Counted from the first letter of the stretch, positions 36,805-46,861 are shown. The stretch: 64,000 bases of DNA from Arthrobacter sp. MYb227 (GCF_002975435.1 NZ_PCPT01000002.1:310001-374000), one strand, 5' to 3'. Program-made: numbers and translations. The notes: generated by a model not told the origin, from the sequence alone.

Positions 36805-38718
36805 ATGTTTGAACCCCGCGGGACCACGGCCACGCGAAACACCGCATCCACCCAGCTGGGAGCGGGAGCCGTCCGGCTTTCGGATGGTGAACTCTTTCGG
36901 TGGCAACACCGCAATCGTGAACAGACCATCGGTCACGCAATCCATCAGCTCCGACTGTCCGGAAACCTGGAGAACTTCAGAACGCTTTCAGCGGAGCAGC
37001 CTTCCGCGTACCTAGGGCGTTACCCTTTCCTGGACACCGACATCTATAAGACCCTCGAGGGACTAGCCTACGAGATCGCGCGCGAAAATGACGATGCATC
37101 CGAGGGCGCGAAGTTTTTTGAAGAGGCGGTGGGGCTCATCCAGGGGGCGCAGGCCGAAGACGGCTACCTCAACACCTTTTACCAGAATCCAAACGTCGAA
37201 GGCGAGCCATGGAGCGATCTCGCCTGGGGACATGAAATGTACAACCTTGGACATCTGATCCAAGCCGCGGTAGCCGCGAAGCGTCAGCTGGGAGATTCGC
37301 GGCTTCTCGGAGTTGCCACAAGATTCGCAGATCTCGTCGTCAGCAAATACGGCGAAAACGGTGAGCCGGTGGTTTGCGGACACCCCGAGGTGGAGATGGC
37401 CCTGGTGGAGCTCTATCGCGAAACCGGAAACGCTGACTACCTGCGCCAAGCCCAGCTATTTGTCGATCGCCGCGGCCACGGAACCGTCGAACTCAAGACG
37501 TTCACATCCGAATACTTCCAAGACAATCATCCTTTGCGCGATCTGCCATCGGTCACCGGACATGCGGTGCGGATGACCTACCTCGCCGCCGGTGCCACCG
37601 ACGTTGCAGTGGAAACCGGCGACACTGAACTGCTCGCCCAATTGGAACGGCTATGGGACGACATGGTCGCGACAAAGCTCTATATCACCGGGGGACTCGG
37701 CAGTCGCCACTCCGACGAGGCAATTGGTGACCGCTTTGAGCTGCCTTCGGAGCGGGCATACAGCGAAACATGTGCGGCAATTGCCACCATGCAATGGGCC
37801 TGGCGCATGTACATGGCGCAGGGCAAGGCCAAATACATGGATGTTTTCGAAACGGTACTTTACAACGCCTATGCAGTGGGCCTTTCCACCGATGGCAAAG
37901 CATTCTTCTACGACAATCCGCTACAGCGGCGAGCCGATCACGAACAGCGCAGTGGTTACGAAAACGGAGGCGAAGAACTTCGACGTGCGTGGTTCGGTTG
38001 TCCATGTTGTCCACCAAATGTCATTCGTTGGGTTGCCGAATTGCAGGACCATATTGCAACAAGTTCAACGAGAGGATTACAGCTCTCCACGTACACCGGA
38101 AGCTCATTGAAAGCCGGCGGTCTTGAACTCGAAATCGCTACGGAATATCCGTGGAAAGGGCTCATCAATATTTCGGTGACCTCGGCGGAACCCGGAACCA
38201 GGGAACTGTCGCTCCGCATTCCTGGATGGTGCAAGAACCATGTCCTGAGCATCAACGGAGCGGTTTGCGATGCGGTGGCAAAGGACGGATGGCTGGCCGT
38301 CTCACGAGAGTTTGTAGCGGGGGACTCGTTGAAGCTGTCGCTCGACATGCCGATTCAGGCACGAGCCTCTCATCCGTATTTGGACGCGACCCGCGGATCT
38401 GCCGCAGTGGTTCGCGGACCAATTGTTTTTTGCCTCGAGGAACAAGACGTCGAAGCCGATATTGACGATCTTGTGATCACCACTGGCGCACTGGCCGGAG
38501 CGGCTATCCAGGATATGCAGATGCCGTTTTTGGATGGCGCCATCGGCATCGAGCTCGACCTGCTCAAATCCCCGCCGGCCAGCAACGAGCTTTACCCCGT
38601 TTTGGAGCAGCCCCTCCCCAAGGCAGCCGGCGCCGGGGTCGGGGCAAAAATGGTTCCCTACATGCTCTGGGGCAATCGCGAGGTCAGCCCCATGCGCGTG
38701 TGGCTCAGATTGTTCTGA
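36805..38718 (+). CDS. GH127 beta-L-arabinofuranosidase
   Basis: A 637-residue glycoside hydrolase that removes beta-L-arabinofuranose, as found on hydroxyproline in plant extensins. Compared with HypBA1 of Bifidobacterium longum, the zinc set is visible as Glu321 and Cys323 (SETCAAIA), Cys401 and Cys402 (CPCCPPN), with Cys401 at the nucleophile position, and Glu305 (DEAIG) at the acid/base position. An (alpha/alpha)6 barrel is expected before residue 400 and beta domains after. There is no signal peptide, so it acts in the cytoplasm on imported arabinosides. I start at ATG 36805 (GGAG 8 bp upstream) because the earlier ATG 36766 lies inside the LacI operator and has no ribosome site. A binding lipoprotein gene follows by 92 bp. 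Confidence 0.93.
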   Translation: MFEPRGTTATRNTASTQLGAGAVRLSDGELFRWQHRNREQTIGHAIHQLRLSGNLENFRTLSAEQPSAYLGRYPFLDTDIYKTLEGLAYEIARENDDASEGAKFFEEAVGLIQGAQAEDGYLNTFYQNPNVEGEPWSDLAWGHEMYNLGHLIQAAVAAKRQLGDSRLLGVATRFADLVVSKYGENGEPVVCGHPEVEMALVELYRETGNADYLRQAQLFVDRRGHGTVELKTFTSEYFQDNHPLRDLPSVTGHAVRMTYLAAGATDVAVETGDTELLAQLERLWDDMVATKLYITGGLGSRHSDEAIGDRFELPSERAYSETCAAIATMQWAWRMYMAQGKAKYMDVFETVLYNAYAVGLSTDGKAFFYDNPLQRRADHEQRSGYENGGEELRRAWFGCPCCPPNVIRWVAELQDHIATSSTRGLQLSTYTGSSLKAGGLELEIATEYPWKGLINISVTSAEPGTRELSLRIPGWCKNHVLSINGAVCDAVAKDGWLAVSREFVAGDSLKLSLDMPIQARASHPYLDATRGSAAVVRGPIVFCLEEQDVEADIDDLVITTGALAGAAIQDMQMPFLDGAIGIELDLLKSPPASNELYPVLEQPLPKAAGAGVGAKMVPYMLWGNREVSPMRVWLRLF

Positions 38719-38810
38719 CTCCGAAATAAAGAATGCATCAACTCCGAAGGACGAGCCCGAAACACACCTGATCCAGTAGCTATCTGCTGGCCGAATAGAT
38801 TGGACACACC

Positions 38811-40511
38811 TTGAAGAAACACAATTTTGCTCTGAGTCTGGCGCTCGCAGGTGCCCTCGCCTTGACCGCGTGCGGTGGATCATCCACCGCTGCCCCCGGG
38901 GATCCCGCGACCACGAGCGAATCGGCCGGTGCCGTCAAGGGCGGAACCGTGCGAGTGCTTCTCAACGCGGATTACTCGCATCTGGACCCCGCCATGGGGT
39001 TTGACGGCGGCGTCAACAACTTTTATCGGCTTGTCTACAGGACACTTACGACAAACTCTACGGAAGCCGGAAAAACAAGTGAAATGGTTCCGGACCTGGC
39101 AACCGACCTGGGAACGCCAAGCGACGGGGGAAAGACCTGGACCTTCACACTGAAGGACGATGTCTTCTTCGAGAACGGCGATCCCATCACGAGTGCCGAG
39201 GTGAAATTCGGCGTCCTACGGTCGTGGGATCCGGCAACCGGCATTGGTTCGCCGTGGGCCAAGCAGCTGCTCGATGACGGATCCGGTTACAAAGGGCCGT
39301 ACGAGCAGCCCGATGTGGATTACAAGGCCATTGAAACCCCTGATGCCAAGACGATTGTGTTCCACCTGAACCAGCCGTTCGCCGACTTCAGCAGCGTTGT
39401 AGGCCAAAACTCCTTCGTTCCGTTCCCCGTGGGCAGCGGTGCCGGATCCGCGTTTGACAGCAAACCGATTGCTTCCGGCCCCTACAAGGTTGACAGCTAC
39501 CAGCGCGGCGCCAAGCTAAACCTCTCGCGCAATGACAAATGGAGTTCGGCCACTGACCCGGTACGGCCTTCTCTTCCCGACAACTATGAATTCCTGTTCG
39601 GCCTCGACGGGGCAACGATTGACGAACGGATGCTTGCGGTTCAGGGAGACGATGCAAACGCAATCTCTGGTGGAGCATTGCAGGCGGCAAATATCTCACG
39701 AGTCCAAGACCCGAAGACCAGGGAACGTGCGGTAGTCGCCGACGCAACGTGCACCACGTACATGTCATTGAACACCACCAAGGCACCATTTGATGATGTG
39801 AAGGTGCGGCAGGCCATCAACTATGCAATTGACAAGTCGAGTCTGCTCACGGCAGCGGGCGGCAGCCTGCTTGCGACTCCCGCCAATACCGTGATGGTTC
39901 CGACGCTTCTGGGCTGGAATGATTTTAATATCTACCCAAGCACCGACAACAAGGGCGACATTGAAAAGGCCAAGGCCCTCCTTGCGGAAGCCGGCCAGAG
40001 CGATGGGTTCGAGCTTGTCTTGGACACCCGCGCACAGCCCAAGATGCAGGCGTTTTCCCAATCGGTGCAGCAGTCCCTCGCCAAAGTTGGCATCGACGTG
40101 AAACTGAACGTCATTGACACATCGTCCTACTACGAAGTGATCGGTACCCGTTCCCAACAGAACGATGCAGCAATCACCGGCTGGTGCCCGGACTGGGCCT
40201 CGGGGCAGACCTTCTTGCCGCCGCTGTTCGACGGGAAGAACATCTTTGACAAGGGCAATAGCAACTTGGCCCAGCTCAACGACGCAGGTGTCAATAAGCG
40301 GATTGCCGAGATCGCGGCAATGGAAGACGCCACGGAAGCCAACAAGGCTTATGGCGAGCTCGATGAGCAGATCATGGAATTGGCACCGGTCGTCCCGATG
40401 CTTTATGAAAACGGACTGCAGCTCACCGGGCCAAACATTGGCAGCAGTCAGGTCGGTTTCAACGGCGGTATCGATCTCATTACGCTGGGGCTCACCGATC
40501 CGGCGAAATAA
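38811..40511 (+). CDS. Peptide-type ABC substrate-binding lipoprotein, copy 1
   Basis: A 566-residue family 5 extracellular solute-binding protein (DppA/OppA type). The signal peptide ends in a lipobox (LALTACGG, Cys21), so it is anchored on the outer face of the membrane. The family 5 start GGTVRVLLNADYSHLDPAMG and the pattern DLATDLGTPSDGGKTWTFTL are present. The start is TTG 38811 with a weak ribosome site. It follows the GH127 gene directly but is separated from the rest of its transporter by a terminator-like hairpin and a new promoter region. A close paralogue lies at 41095. The likely ligand is a hydroxyproline-containing (glyco)peptide or arabinosyl-hydroxyproline. Confidence 0.9.
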   Translation: MKKHNFALSLALAGALALTACGGSSTAAPGDPATTSESAGAVKGGTVRVLLNADYSHLDPAMGFDGGVNNFYRLVYRTLTTNSTEAGKTSEMVPDLATDLGTPSDGGKTWTFTLKDDVFFENGDPITSAEVKFGVLRSWDPATGIGSPWAKQLLDDGSGYKGPYEQPDVDYKAIETPDAKTIVFHLNQPFADFSSVVGQNSFVPFPVGSGAGSAFDSKPIASGPYKVDSYQRGAKLNLSRNDKWSSATDPVRPSLPDNYEFLFGLDGATIDERMLAVQGDDANAISGGALQAANISRVQDPKTRERAVVADATCTTYMSLNTTKAPFDDVKVRQAINYAIDKSSLLTAAGGSLLATPANTVMVPTLLGWNDFNIYPSTDNKGDIEKAKALLAEAGQSDGFELVLDTRAQPKMQAFSQSVQQSLAKVGIDVKLNVIDTSSYYEVIGTRSQQNDAAITGWCPDWASGQTFLPPLFDGKNIFDKGNSNLAQLNDAGVNKRIAEIAAMEDATEANKAYGELDEQIMELAPVVPMLYENGLQLTGPNIGSSQVGFNGGIDLITLGLTDPAK

Positions 40512-40570
40512 TTCCCGAATGTTGCGTAACTCCACTCCCGGCTGAAAACAAGGATCGGCCGAAATGAACC

Positions 40571-40622
40571 GTTGGGCACCGATTTTGATCTCCCGGAGAA
40601 GAGACAAAAGTCGGTGCCCAAC
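40571..40622 (+). terminator. Hairpin after binding protein copy 1
   Basis: A perfect 12-bp stem (40571-40582 with 40611-40622), extended inward by TTTTG/CAAAA with one bulged base, lies 60 bp after the stop of the first binding protein gene. Confidence 0.65.
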
Positions 40623-41094
40623 TGTGCTTGGGCGAGGAGAAAGCTGTGCGGATGCAGCAGGTGAAATCGCATGAGGGAAGCAGCTCAGGAAGATTCCCGT
40701 ACGGGTGCCGGGCTTCATGCGCGGGCCGAGAGCGGAAGTCAAACACCTCGGAAACGGTGTTGGGAAAACGGCGATACCTGGCCAAATTGTTACTTGCGCC
40801 ACTGTGACCGAGCGTTTAGTATTTTATGCAATATCACATTACACAAAGGTGGATTTGGTGCCCGCGGCAAGTTTTTTGCGAAAGCTCACGTGATTGACGC
40901 CGTTCCCAACGGCGTGAACCGGGTATCAAGCCATGGATTTTGCTTGGCCCTGTTTGCGTCAAGGAAATCCCCCCCAAAGTGGTTCCGTGGCGCTGAGTCG
41001 GTCAGAATTTCCGCGCAGCACTCAAAGAGGCCTTCTGCGACTCTGCAAGTGGCACAACTTCGCCAGCATATATCTCCTAATTGAAGGAAACGTC
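40623..41094 (+). promoter_or_regulatory. Long leader with operator site B before the ABC operon
   Basis: No gene is seen in this 470-base stretch; an in-frame extension of the following gene up to 40933 lacks a signal-peptide character. It holds the block TGTTACTTGCG (40788-40798) and site B (40825-40845, core GCAATATCACATTACACA), with the same order and spacing as at the GH127 promoter. A transcript starting here would have a leader of roughly 230-260 nt. Confidence 0.6.
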
Positions 41095-42792
41095 ATGAAA
41101 AGTAAGAAATTTGTTCTGGGGCTGGCTCTGACATCAGCACTGCTACTAACCGCTTGCAGCGGCGGTAGCAACGCTCAGGCTCCGGGCAGTTCGGCCGGTG
41201 CCGGAGCCGAAGGCACCACCGGCGGTACGATGCGAGTCATGGCTACCGAGTACTCGCACCTGGACCCGGCGATGGGCTTCGATACCAGCGTCATGAACTT
41301 CTACCGTCTGATGTATCGCACGCTCACCACCAACTCCTCGGAGGAAGGCAAGGTCGGCGAAATGAAGCCGGACCTCGCCACCGACCTAGGCACTTCAACG
41401 GATGGGGGCAAGACCTGGAAATTCACGCTCAAGGACGGTATCTTCTTCGAGGACGGGACCCCGATCACCAGCGCCGAGGTCAAATTCGGTGTTTCCCGTT
41501 CCTTCGACCCGGAGATCGGCATCGGCTCGCCATGGGCCAAACAGCTTCTCGATGACGGATCCGGCTACCAAGGCCCGTACATCGACAAGGACAAAGACTT
41601 CAAGGCTATCGAAACCCCGGATGCCAAGACCATCATCTTCCACCTGAACAAGCCGTTCGCGGACTTCGGGTCGGTTGTTGGGCAGAGCACCTTCGTTCCC
41701 TTCCCGTTGGGCACCGGCGCCGGCAAGTCCTTTGATGCCAAGCCCATCGCCTCAGGCCCCTACAAGCTCGATTCCTACACCCGTGGCGGCGATCTGAAAC
41801 TCGTGCGCAACGACAAATGGGATGCCAAGACAGATACCGTGCGCCCGGCCAAGCCGGACAGCTTCGAATTCCTCTTCGGCCTTGACGGTGCCACGGTCGA
41901 CGAGCGCATGCTTGCCGGCCAGGGTGATGACAAGAACGCCTTCTCGGTCACCGCGCTCCAGCCTGCAAACGTCTCACGACTGCAGGACCCAAGCGTCAAG
42001 GACCGTGCCGTGCGCGCGGAACCCGCTTGCACCACCTACCTGGCGATGAACACCACCAAAAAGCCGTTGGACAATCTCAAGGTCCGCCAGGCCATCAACT
42101 ATGCAATTGACAAGTCGAGCCTGCAGACCGGCGGCGGCGGTTCGCAGCTGGCAACCGTCGCAAACACCATGATGGTGTCCTCGCTACTTGGCTGGAACGA
42201 TTTCAATGCTTACCCGACCCCGGACAACAAGGGTGACATCGAGAAAGCCAAGTCCCTGTTGGCCGAGGCCGGCTACCCCGATGGCCTAGAGCTGACCCTC
42301 GACACCCGCACCACGACGAAGGTCAAGGCATACTCCGAGTCGATCCAGCAGTCGCTGGCCAAGGCCGGCATCAAGGTGAACCTGAACGTCATTGACGTTT
42401 CCTCCTTCTACGAGGTCATCGGTACCACCAGCCAGCAGAACGACATGGCCATCACCGGATACTGCCCGGACTGGGCTTCGGGCCAGACCTTCCTTCCGCC
42501 GATCCTGCACGGTGACAGCATCGTTCCCAAGGGCAACCAGAACGTCGCACAGCTCAACGATCCGATCATCAACAAGCGCATGGACGAGATCGCTGCAATG
42601 ACTGACGTCGCAGCCGCAAATAAGGCATGGGGTGAACTTGACGAACAGATCATGAAGGCCCAAGCTCCGATGGTTCCAATGGTCTACGAAAACGTCCTCC
42701 AGCTGCATGGCAGCAACGTCGACCCGGGAGTCATCGGCTTCAACGCAAGCGCCGACCTTGTGACCCTCAGCCTTATTGACCCAACTAAGTAA
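41095..42792 (+). CDS. Peptide-type ABC substrate-binding lipoprotein, copy 2
   Basis: A 565-residue family 5 solute-binding lipoprotein with lipobox LLLTACSG (Cys21). ATG 41095 is chosen because it starts a typical signal peptide and has GAAGGAAA 5 bp upstream. It is strongly similar to copy 1 along its whole length (shared DGGKTWKFTLKDGIFFEDGT-type block and SPWAKQLLDDGSGY), which indicates tandem duplication. It heads the operon of two permeases and two ATPases. Two receptors feeding one importer would widen the range of peptides accepted. Confidence 0.92.
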   Translation: MKSKKFVLGLALTSALLLTACSGGSNAQAPGSSAGAGAEGTTGGTMRVMATEYSHLDPAMGFDTSVMNFYRLMYRTLTTNSSEEGKVGEMKPDLATDLGTSTDGGKTWKFTLKDGIFFEDGTPITSAEVKFGVSRSFDPEIGIGSPWAKQLLDDGSGYQGPYIDKDKDFKAIETPDAKTIIFHLNKPFADFGSVVGQSTFVPFPLGTGAGKSFDAKPIASGPYKLDSYTRGGDLKLVRNDKWDAKTDTVRPAKPDSFEFLFGLDGATVDERMLAGQGDDKNAFSVTALQPANVSRLQDPSVKDRAVRAEPACTTYLAMNTTKKPLDNLKVRQAINYAIDKSSLQTGGGGSQLATVANTMMVSSLLGWNDFNAYPTPDNKGDIEKAKSLLAEAGYPDGLELTLDTRTTTKVKAYSESIQQSLAKAGIKVNLNVIDVSSFYEVIGTTSQQNDMAITGYCPDWASGQTFLPPILHGDSIVPKGNQNVAQLNDPIINKRMDEIAAMTDVAAANKAWGELDEQIMKAQAPMVPMVYENVLQLHGSNVDPGVIGFNASADLVTLSLIDPTK

Positions 42793-42803
42793 AAGGTTTC
42801 GCC

Positions 42804-43784
42804 ATGTCAATGCTTCCCGTCGGCCTGATGGCCGAGACCGGTGAAGTGACTGCCGAGGAAGGTGGAGGGACGGGCCCAAATAGAGGCCGTTCCACCACAC
42901 TTCGGCGGGTCACCACCGCGATGCTTGCTTCCCCCGCTGCAATGCTCAGCGCCCTTTTTATCGTTCTGATTGTCCTCGTGGCAATCGCAGCACCCCTGCT
43001 CGTCAAGCTGAGCGGTTGGGATCCGTTCCAGTACGACGACACCGCAATCAACGCAGATCTCGGTGGTTTGCCGAACCTGCCTTGGGGCGGTGTCAGCGCG
43101 GAGCATTGGTTTGGTGTCGAACCACAGAGCGGACGAGACGTCTTTGCCCGTATTGTCTACGGTGCCAGGGTCTCCCTCTCCATAGCATTTTCGGCCGCGG
43201 CAATCACCACGGTTGTTGGCGTCGTCCTCGGCATGCTCGCTGGATTCCTTGGCGGGTGGGTGGACCAGGTTATTTCACGCATCATGGATTTCTTGATGGC
43301 CTTCCCGTCACTCATTTTCATGATTGCACTGCTCTCGGCGCTTCCCGCCGGCAACCGTCCGGTCCTGCTGGTGGTGGTCCTCTGCATCTTTGGCTGGCCA
43401 TACACGGCCCGCGTTATTCGGGGACAGACCATGTCGCTGGCTCAGCGTGAGTTTGTGGAAGCCGCCCAAGCCTCCGGTGCCAGCAAGTCGGCAATTGTCT
43501 TCAAGGAAATTCTTCCCAACCTCACCGGAACCATCATTGTGTTGGTGACCCTTGCGGTGCCTTCATACATTGGTACCGAAGCCGCGTTGTCCTTCCTGGG
43601 CGTCGGCGTTGTGCCGCCTACCCCGTCGTGGGGCCAGATGATTGCCACTGCAGTTCCCTGGTACGCAACCGACCCCATGTTCTTCTTTGTCCCTGGTTTG
43701 TTCCTCTTCCTGACGGTTCTCTCCTTCACCGTATTTGGGGATCACCTCAGCCGTGCTATTGATACCGGGGAGACTTCCAAGTGA
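42804..43784 (+). CDS. DppC/OppC-type peptide ABC permease
   Basis: A 326-residue inner membrane subunit with an N-terminal soluble extension of about 40 residues, a DppC-type first segment (PAAMLSALFIVLIVLVAIAA) and the EAA loop (EAAQASGASKSAIVFKEILP). The family C-terminal TPSWGQMI segment is also present. It is 11 bp after the binding protein gene and overlaps the next permease gene. The gene order is C before B, the reverse of the common dppBC order. Confidence 0.92.
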   Translation: MSMLPVGLMAETGEVTAEEGGGTGPNRGRSTTLRRVTTAMLASPAAMLSALFIVLIVLVAIAAPLLVKLSGWDPFQYDDTAINADLGGLPNLPWGGVSAEHWFGVEPQSGRDVFARIVYGARVSLSIAFSAAAITTVVGVVLGMLAGFLGGWVDQVISRIMDFLMAFPSLIFMIALLSALPAGNRPVLLVVVLCIFGWPYTARVIRGQTMSLAQREFVEAAQASGASKSAIVFKEILPNLTGTIIVLVTLAVPSYIGTEAALSFLGVGVVPPTPSWGQMIATAVPWYATDPMFFFVPGLFLFLTVLSFTVFGDHLSRAIDTGETSK

Positions 43785-44776
43785 TTACGTATCTAGTTAG
43801 ACGACTTTTGGCCGCGGCGGGTGTTCTTGTACTCGTTGCGCTGCTGACATATTGGATCTTCTTTGCCTTGTCGCCGGATCCCGCAGTCATGATTTGTGGC
43901 AAGACTTGCACCCCCGATCGCATCGACCAGATCCGGGCAACGCTCGGAGTTGATCAACCGTTCATGACCCAGTTCTTTACGTTCTTGGGTGGTATTTTCA
44001 TGGGTCGCACCTACGGAAGCGGCGAAGGCGCAATCGAGTGCGCGGCACCGTGCCTTGGCTTCAGCTTCCAGACGAACCAATCCGTATTGGACATGATCGC
44101 CGAGCGTATGCCGGTATCCATCACCATTGCAGTTGGTGCAGCAATCCTCTGGCTCCTCATTGGCGTCAGCGCAGGGGTCATTAGTGCGGTCAAGCAAGGA
44201 AGCTGGTGGGACAAGGCCGCAATGATGGTTGCGTTGAGTGGCATCAGCCTTCCGAACTACTTCATTGCACTGGTTCTCCAATACGTTCTCGTGGTTGAGC
44301 TGCAGATTTTGCCGTTCCCATCCACTCCTGCCTTTGGCGAAGATCCGCTGTTTTGGTTCCAGTCATACATCATGCCGTGGAGCATTCTGGCGTTCGGCTA
44401 CGCGTCCCTCTACGCACGTCTAACGCGAGCGAACATGATCGACACGTTAGGGGAGAACTTTGTCAGGACTGCGCGGGCAAAGGGGCTAAGCTCCATGCTC
44501 GTTCTGCGCAGACATGCGCTACGCCCATCACTGACCCCGATTGTCACAATGTTCGGCATGGATTTTGCCGGATTGCTGGGTGGGGCGCTCATCACCGAAA
44601 CGGTATTCGGACTCAACGGTGTGGGAAAAATGACCTCGGATGCCATCAGCAAAAATGATCAGCCCGTCATTATGGGTGTGACGTTGATGGCCGCGCTATT
44701 TGTCATCGTCGGCAACATCATCGTCGATGTACTGTACACAACGCTGGATCCACGCGTGAGGACAAAGGTCGCATGA
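43781..44776 (+). CDS. DppB/OppB-type peptide ABC permease
   Basis: A 331-residue permease beginning at GTG 43781, overlapping the previous stop. The start MITYLVRRLLAAAGVLVLVA and the EAA-type loop (RTARAKGLSSMLVLRRHALR) are typical for DppB. It contains two cysteines near residue 47 in a predicted external loop (CGKTCTPDRI), close to where family members have a PGDP-type insert. It forms the translocation channel with the preceding permease. Confidence 0.92.
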   Translation: MITYLVRRLLAAAGVLVLVALLTYWIFFALSPDPAVMICGKTCTPDRIDQIRATLGVDQPFMTQFFTFLGGIFMGRTYGSGEGAIECAAPCLGFSFQTNQSVLDMIAERMPVSITIAVGAAILWLLIGVSAGVISAVKQGSWWDKAAMMVALSGISLPNYFIALVLQYVLVVELQILPFPSTPAFGEDPLFWFQSYIMPWSILAFGYASLYARLTRANMIDTLGENFVRTARAKGLSSMLVLRRHALRPSLTPIVTMFGMDFAGLLGGALITETVFGLNGVGKMTSDAISKNDQPVIMGVTLMAALFVIVGNIIVDVLYTTLDPRVRTKVA

Positions 44777-45633
44777 AAAATCTAGACGCGGCAGGAAGCA
44801 ATTCGCTGCTGGAAGTAGCCGACTTGGAGGTTTCCTTTGCCTCAAGTGCTGGAATAGCAACGGTGGTGCAGGGGATCAGTTTCACTGTTGCCCGCAATGA
44901 AACAGTGGGCATCGTTGGTGAGTCGGGTTCCGGAAAGTCCATGACAAGCCTGGCCATCATGGGGCTGCTGCCACCCAAAGCCAAAACCACCGGCAGCATC
45001 AAATTGCACGGAGAAGAGATTCTCGGGGCATCGGAGCGGCACATGCGTAAACTGCGTGGCAACCGCATGGCCATGGTTTTCCAGGACCCGTTGTCTTCGC
45101 TGAACCCGTACTACACGGTGGGCATGCAAATTGCGGAAGCGTACAAGGCCCACCGCGGGGGCTCGATGCGGGCCGCGAAACTCGTTGCAGTGGACGCCAT
45201 GGGAAGGGTCGGTATTTCCGATCCCCAGCGAAGGGTTGACAGCTATCCGCATCAGTTCTCCGGAGGCATGCGCCAGCGCATCATGATTGCGATGGCAATG
45301 TGTTGCGAGCCGGATCTTCTGATCGCGGACGAGCCAACCACAGCATTGGACGTCACGGTCCAGGCCCAGATCCTGGAACTCATGTCGCAGCTCCAGAACG
45401 AATCCGGGACCGGGATGCTGTTTATTACCCATGACCTTGCTGTGGTTTCGCAAGTCTCCCAACGGGTGTTGGTCATGAACAAGGGCAAGGTAGTGGAGAG
45501 CGGGACCACCGAGGATGTCTTCTCAACGCCCCAAGATCCCTACACACAGGCGTTGCTTGATGCTATTCCTCGGATTGATGACCCAATTCGGGCTCTTAAG
45601 AAAGTTGAAATGGGAATGGTGAGTGAGGCATGA
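44773..45633 (+). CDS. DppD/OppD-type ABC ATPase
   Basis: A 286-residue ATPase with Walker A GESGSGKS (residues about 51-58), Q-loop [13 protein letters not shown] signature FSGGMRQR, Walker B LLIADEPT and the switch His in FITHDLAV. The C-terminal extension found in oligopeptide ATPases is short. It overlaps both flanking genes by ATGA, so expression is tightly coupled. Confidence 0.94.
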   Translation: MKNLDAAGSNSLLEVADLEVSFASSAGIATVVQGISFTVARNETVGIVGESGSGKSMTSLAIMGLLPPKAKTTGSIKLHGEEILGASERHMRKLRGNRMAMVFQDPLSSLNPYYTVGMQIAEAYKAHRGGSMRAAKLVAVDAMGRVGISDPQRRVDSYPHQFSGGMRQRIMIAMAMCCEPDLLIADEPTTALDVTVQAQILELMSQLQNESGTGMLFITHDLAVVSQVSQRVLVMNKGKVVESGTTEDVFSTPQDPYTQALLDAIPRIDDPIRALKKVEMGMVSEA

Positions 45634-46487
45634 GCAGCGTAACCGAAGCGGTGTCGAGCCAGGCACTTCTGGAAGCCAGGAACCTGGTTCGAGAATTTCA
45701 GGTGAGTAAGGGAGGCGCCTTTGCCGGAACGGAAACTTTTCGGGCCGTTGACCAGGTTTCCCTGGCGCTTCACGCTGGCCGGACCACGGCGCTGGTCGGA
45801 GAATCCGGTTCGGGCAAGTCGACAACCGCACGCATGATTGCCAAACTCCTGGACGTCACCTCCGGAACCATGCACTTTGAGGGCGAGGACGTAACCCGGG
45901 CCAGCGATGCGACCTTGCGGAGATTTCGGGCCAATGTGCAGGTTGTTTTCCAGGATCCTTTCTCCTCACTGAATCCAAAACACACGGTTGACCGAATCAT
46001 CGCTGCACCTCTTGATTACCAAGGGATCAGGGGAGTAGACCGCCGGGTGCTGGTCAAGACGCTATTGGAACGTGTTGGCCTGAACCCGGATCACAGCAGC
46101 CGCTATCCCAGTCAGTTCTCCGGCGGACAGGCCCAGCGTATCGGCATTGCTCGAGCGTTGGCCGTTGAGCCCAAACTCGTGATCTGTGACGAAGCGGTAT
46201 CGGCGTTGGACGTTTCTGTTCAGGCCCAAGTCATCAATCTGCTACGTGATTTGCAGCAGGAATCTGGTTATTCCTACCTCTTTATCGCCCACGATCTAGC
46301 CGTGGTTCGTCAGATCGCTGATGATGTGGCAGTCATGAGCTCCGGGAAGATTGTTGAGCAGGGAACCACAGCCCAGGTTTTTGACAACCCAACGGAAGAA
46401 TATACGCAGGCGTTGCTCAGCGCGGTGCCTGTTATTAATCCGGAATGGGAAGTGCGCCGGCAGCAAACCATGGGGCGTATCGCCTAG
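45630..46487 (+). CDS. DppF/OppF-type ABC ATPase
   Basis: A 285-residue ATPase with Walker [11 protein letters not shown]-loop FQDPFSSLNP, signature FSGGQAQRIG, Walker B LVICDEAVSALD (Ala-Val in place of the usual Pro-Thr, common in DppF) and the switch His in IAHDLAV. It pairs with the preceding ATPase to drive peptide import. It is the last gene of the operon, which ends at an 18-bp hairpin. Confidence 0.94.
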   Translation: MSSVTEAVSSQALLEARNLVREFQVSKGGAFAGTETFRAVDQVSLALHAGRTTALVGESGSGKSTTARMIAKLLDVTSGTMHFEGEDVTRASDATLRRFRANVQVVFQDPFSSLNPKHTVDRIIAAPLDYQGIRGVDRRVLVKTLLERVGLNPDHSSRYPSQFSGGQAQRIGIARALAVEPKLVICDEAVSALDVSVQAQVINLLRDLQQESGYSYLFIAHDLAVVRQIADDVAVMSSGKIVEQGTTAQVFDNPTEEYTQALLSAVPVINPEWEVRRQQTMGRIA

Positions 46488-46504
46488 CTGAACCTAGGGT
46501 AATT

Positions 46505-46551
46505 AAGGGAGTAGTGGATGTACGGATTTTCCATACATCCACTACTCCCTT
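46505..46551 (+). terminator. 18-bp hairpin terminator of ABC operon
   Basis: A perfect 18-bp inverted repeat (46505-46522 with 46534-46551) and an 11-nt loop lie 18 bp after the last ATPase gene, marking the end of the transporter transcript. Confidence 0.8.
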
Positions 46552-46593
46552 TGCGTAGAAAAAGACCTCGTGGAAACCCTTGCCACTCAAATA

Positions 46594-46614
46594 TGTGACA
46601 TGTACCATTGTATA
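46594..46614 (-). promoter_or_regulatory. Operator site C upstream of AGCS symporter
   Basis: Read on the minus strand this is TATACAATGGTACATGTCAC plus A, matching the other four sites. It lies 248 bp before the symporter start and just after the ABC terminator. The rest of the 374-base gap up to 46861 shows no gene or further repeat. Confidence 0.55.
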
Positions 46615-46861
46615 GAATCGTGACGGGCGACATAGCTTTGCGTTCCGGAGGTGCCTGCGCGAGGCGTTTTCCGGAATCGCGGCAGTAGGGTGCTAGGTCT
46701 GAAAAGCTCGTGATTTTCGGTGGCACGGACCTCGGGATGGATCAAAGCCGATCCGGCTTCCGGGTACATGAAAATGCGCTTCCACTTGCAGTCGAATTCG
46801 CAATGGGTGCCGAGGCTGACTCGGCTCTCCGCAACTGTTTGAAAAGACTTAAGGAAAATCT

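Noticed and set aside
40933-41094. Upstream in-frame extension of binding protein copy 2
   Set aside because: The extra 54 residues precede a complete lipoprotein signal peptide whose ATG has a good ribosome site, so the extension is not translated in all likelihood.
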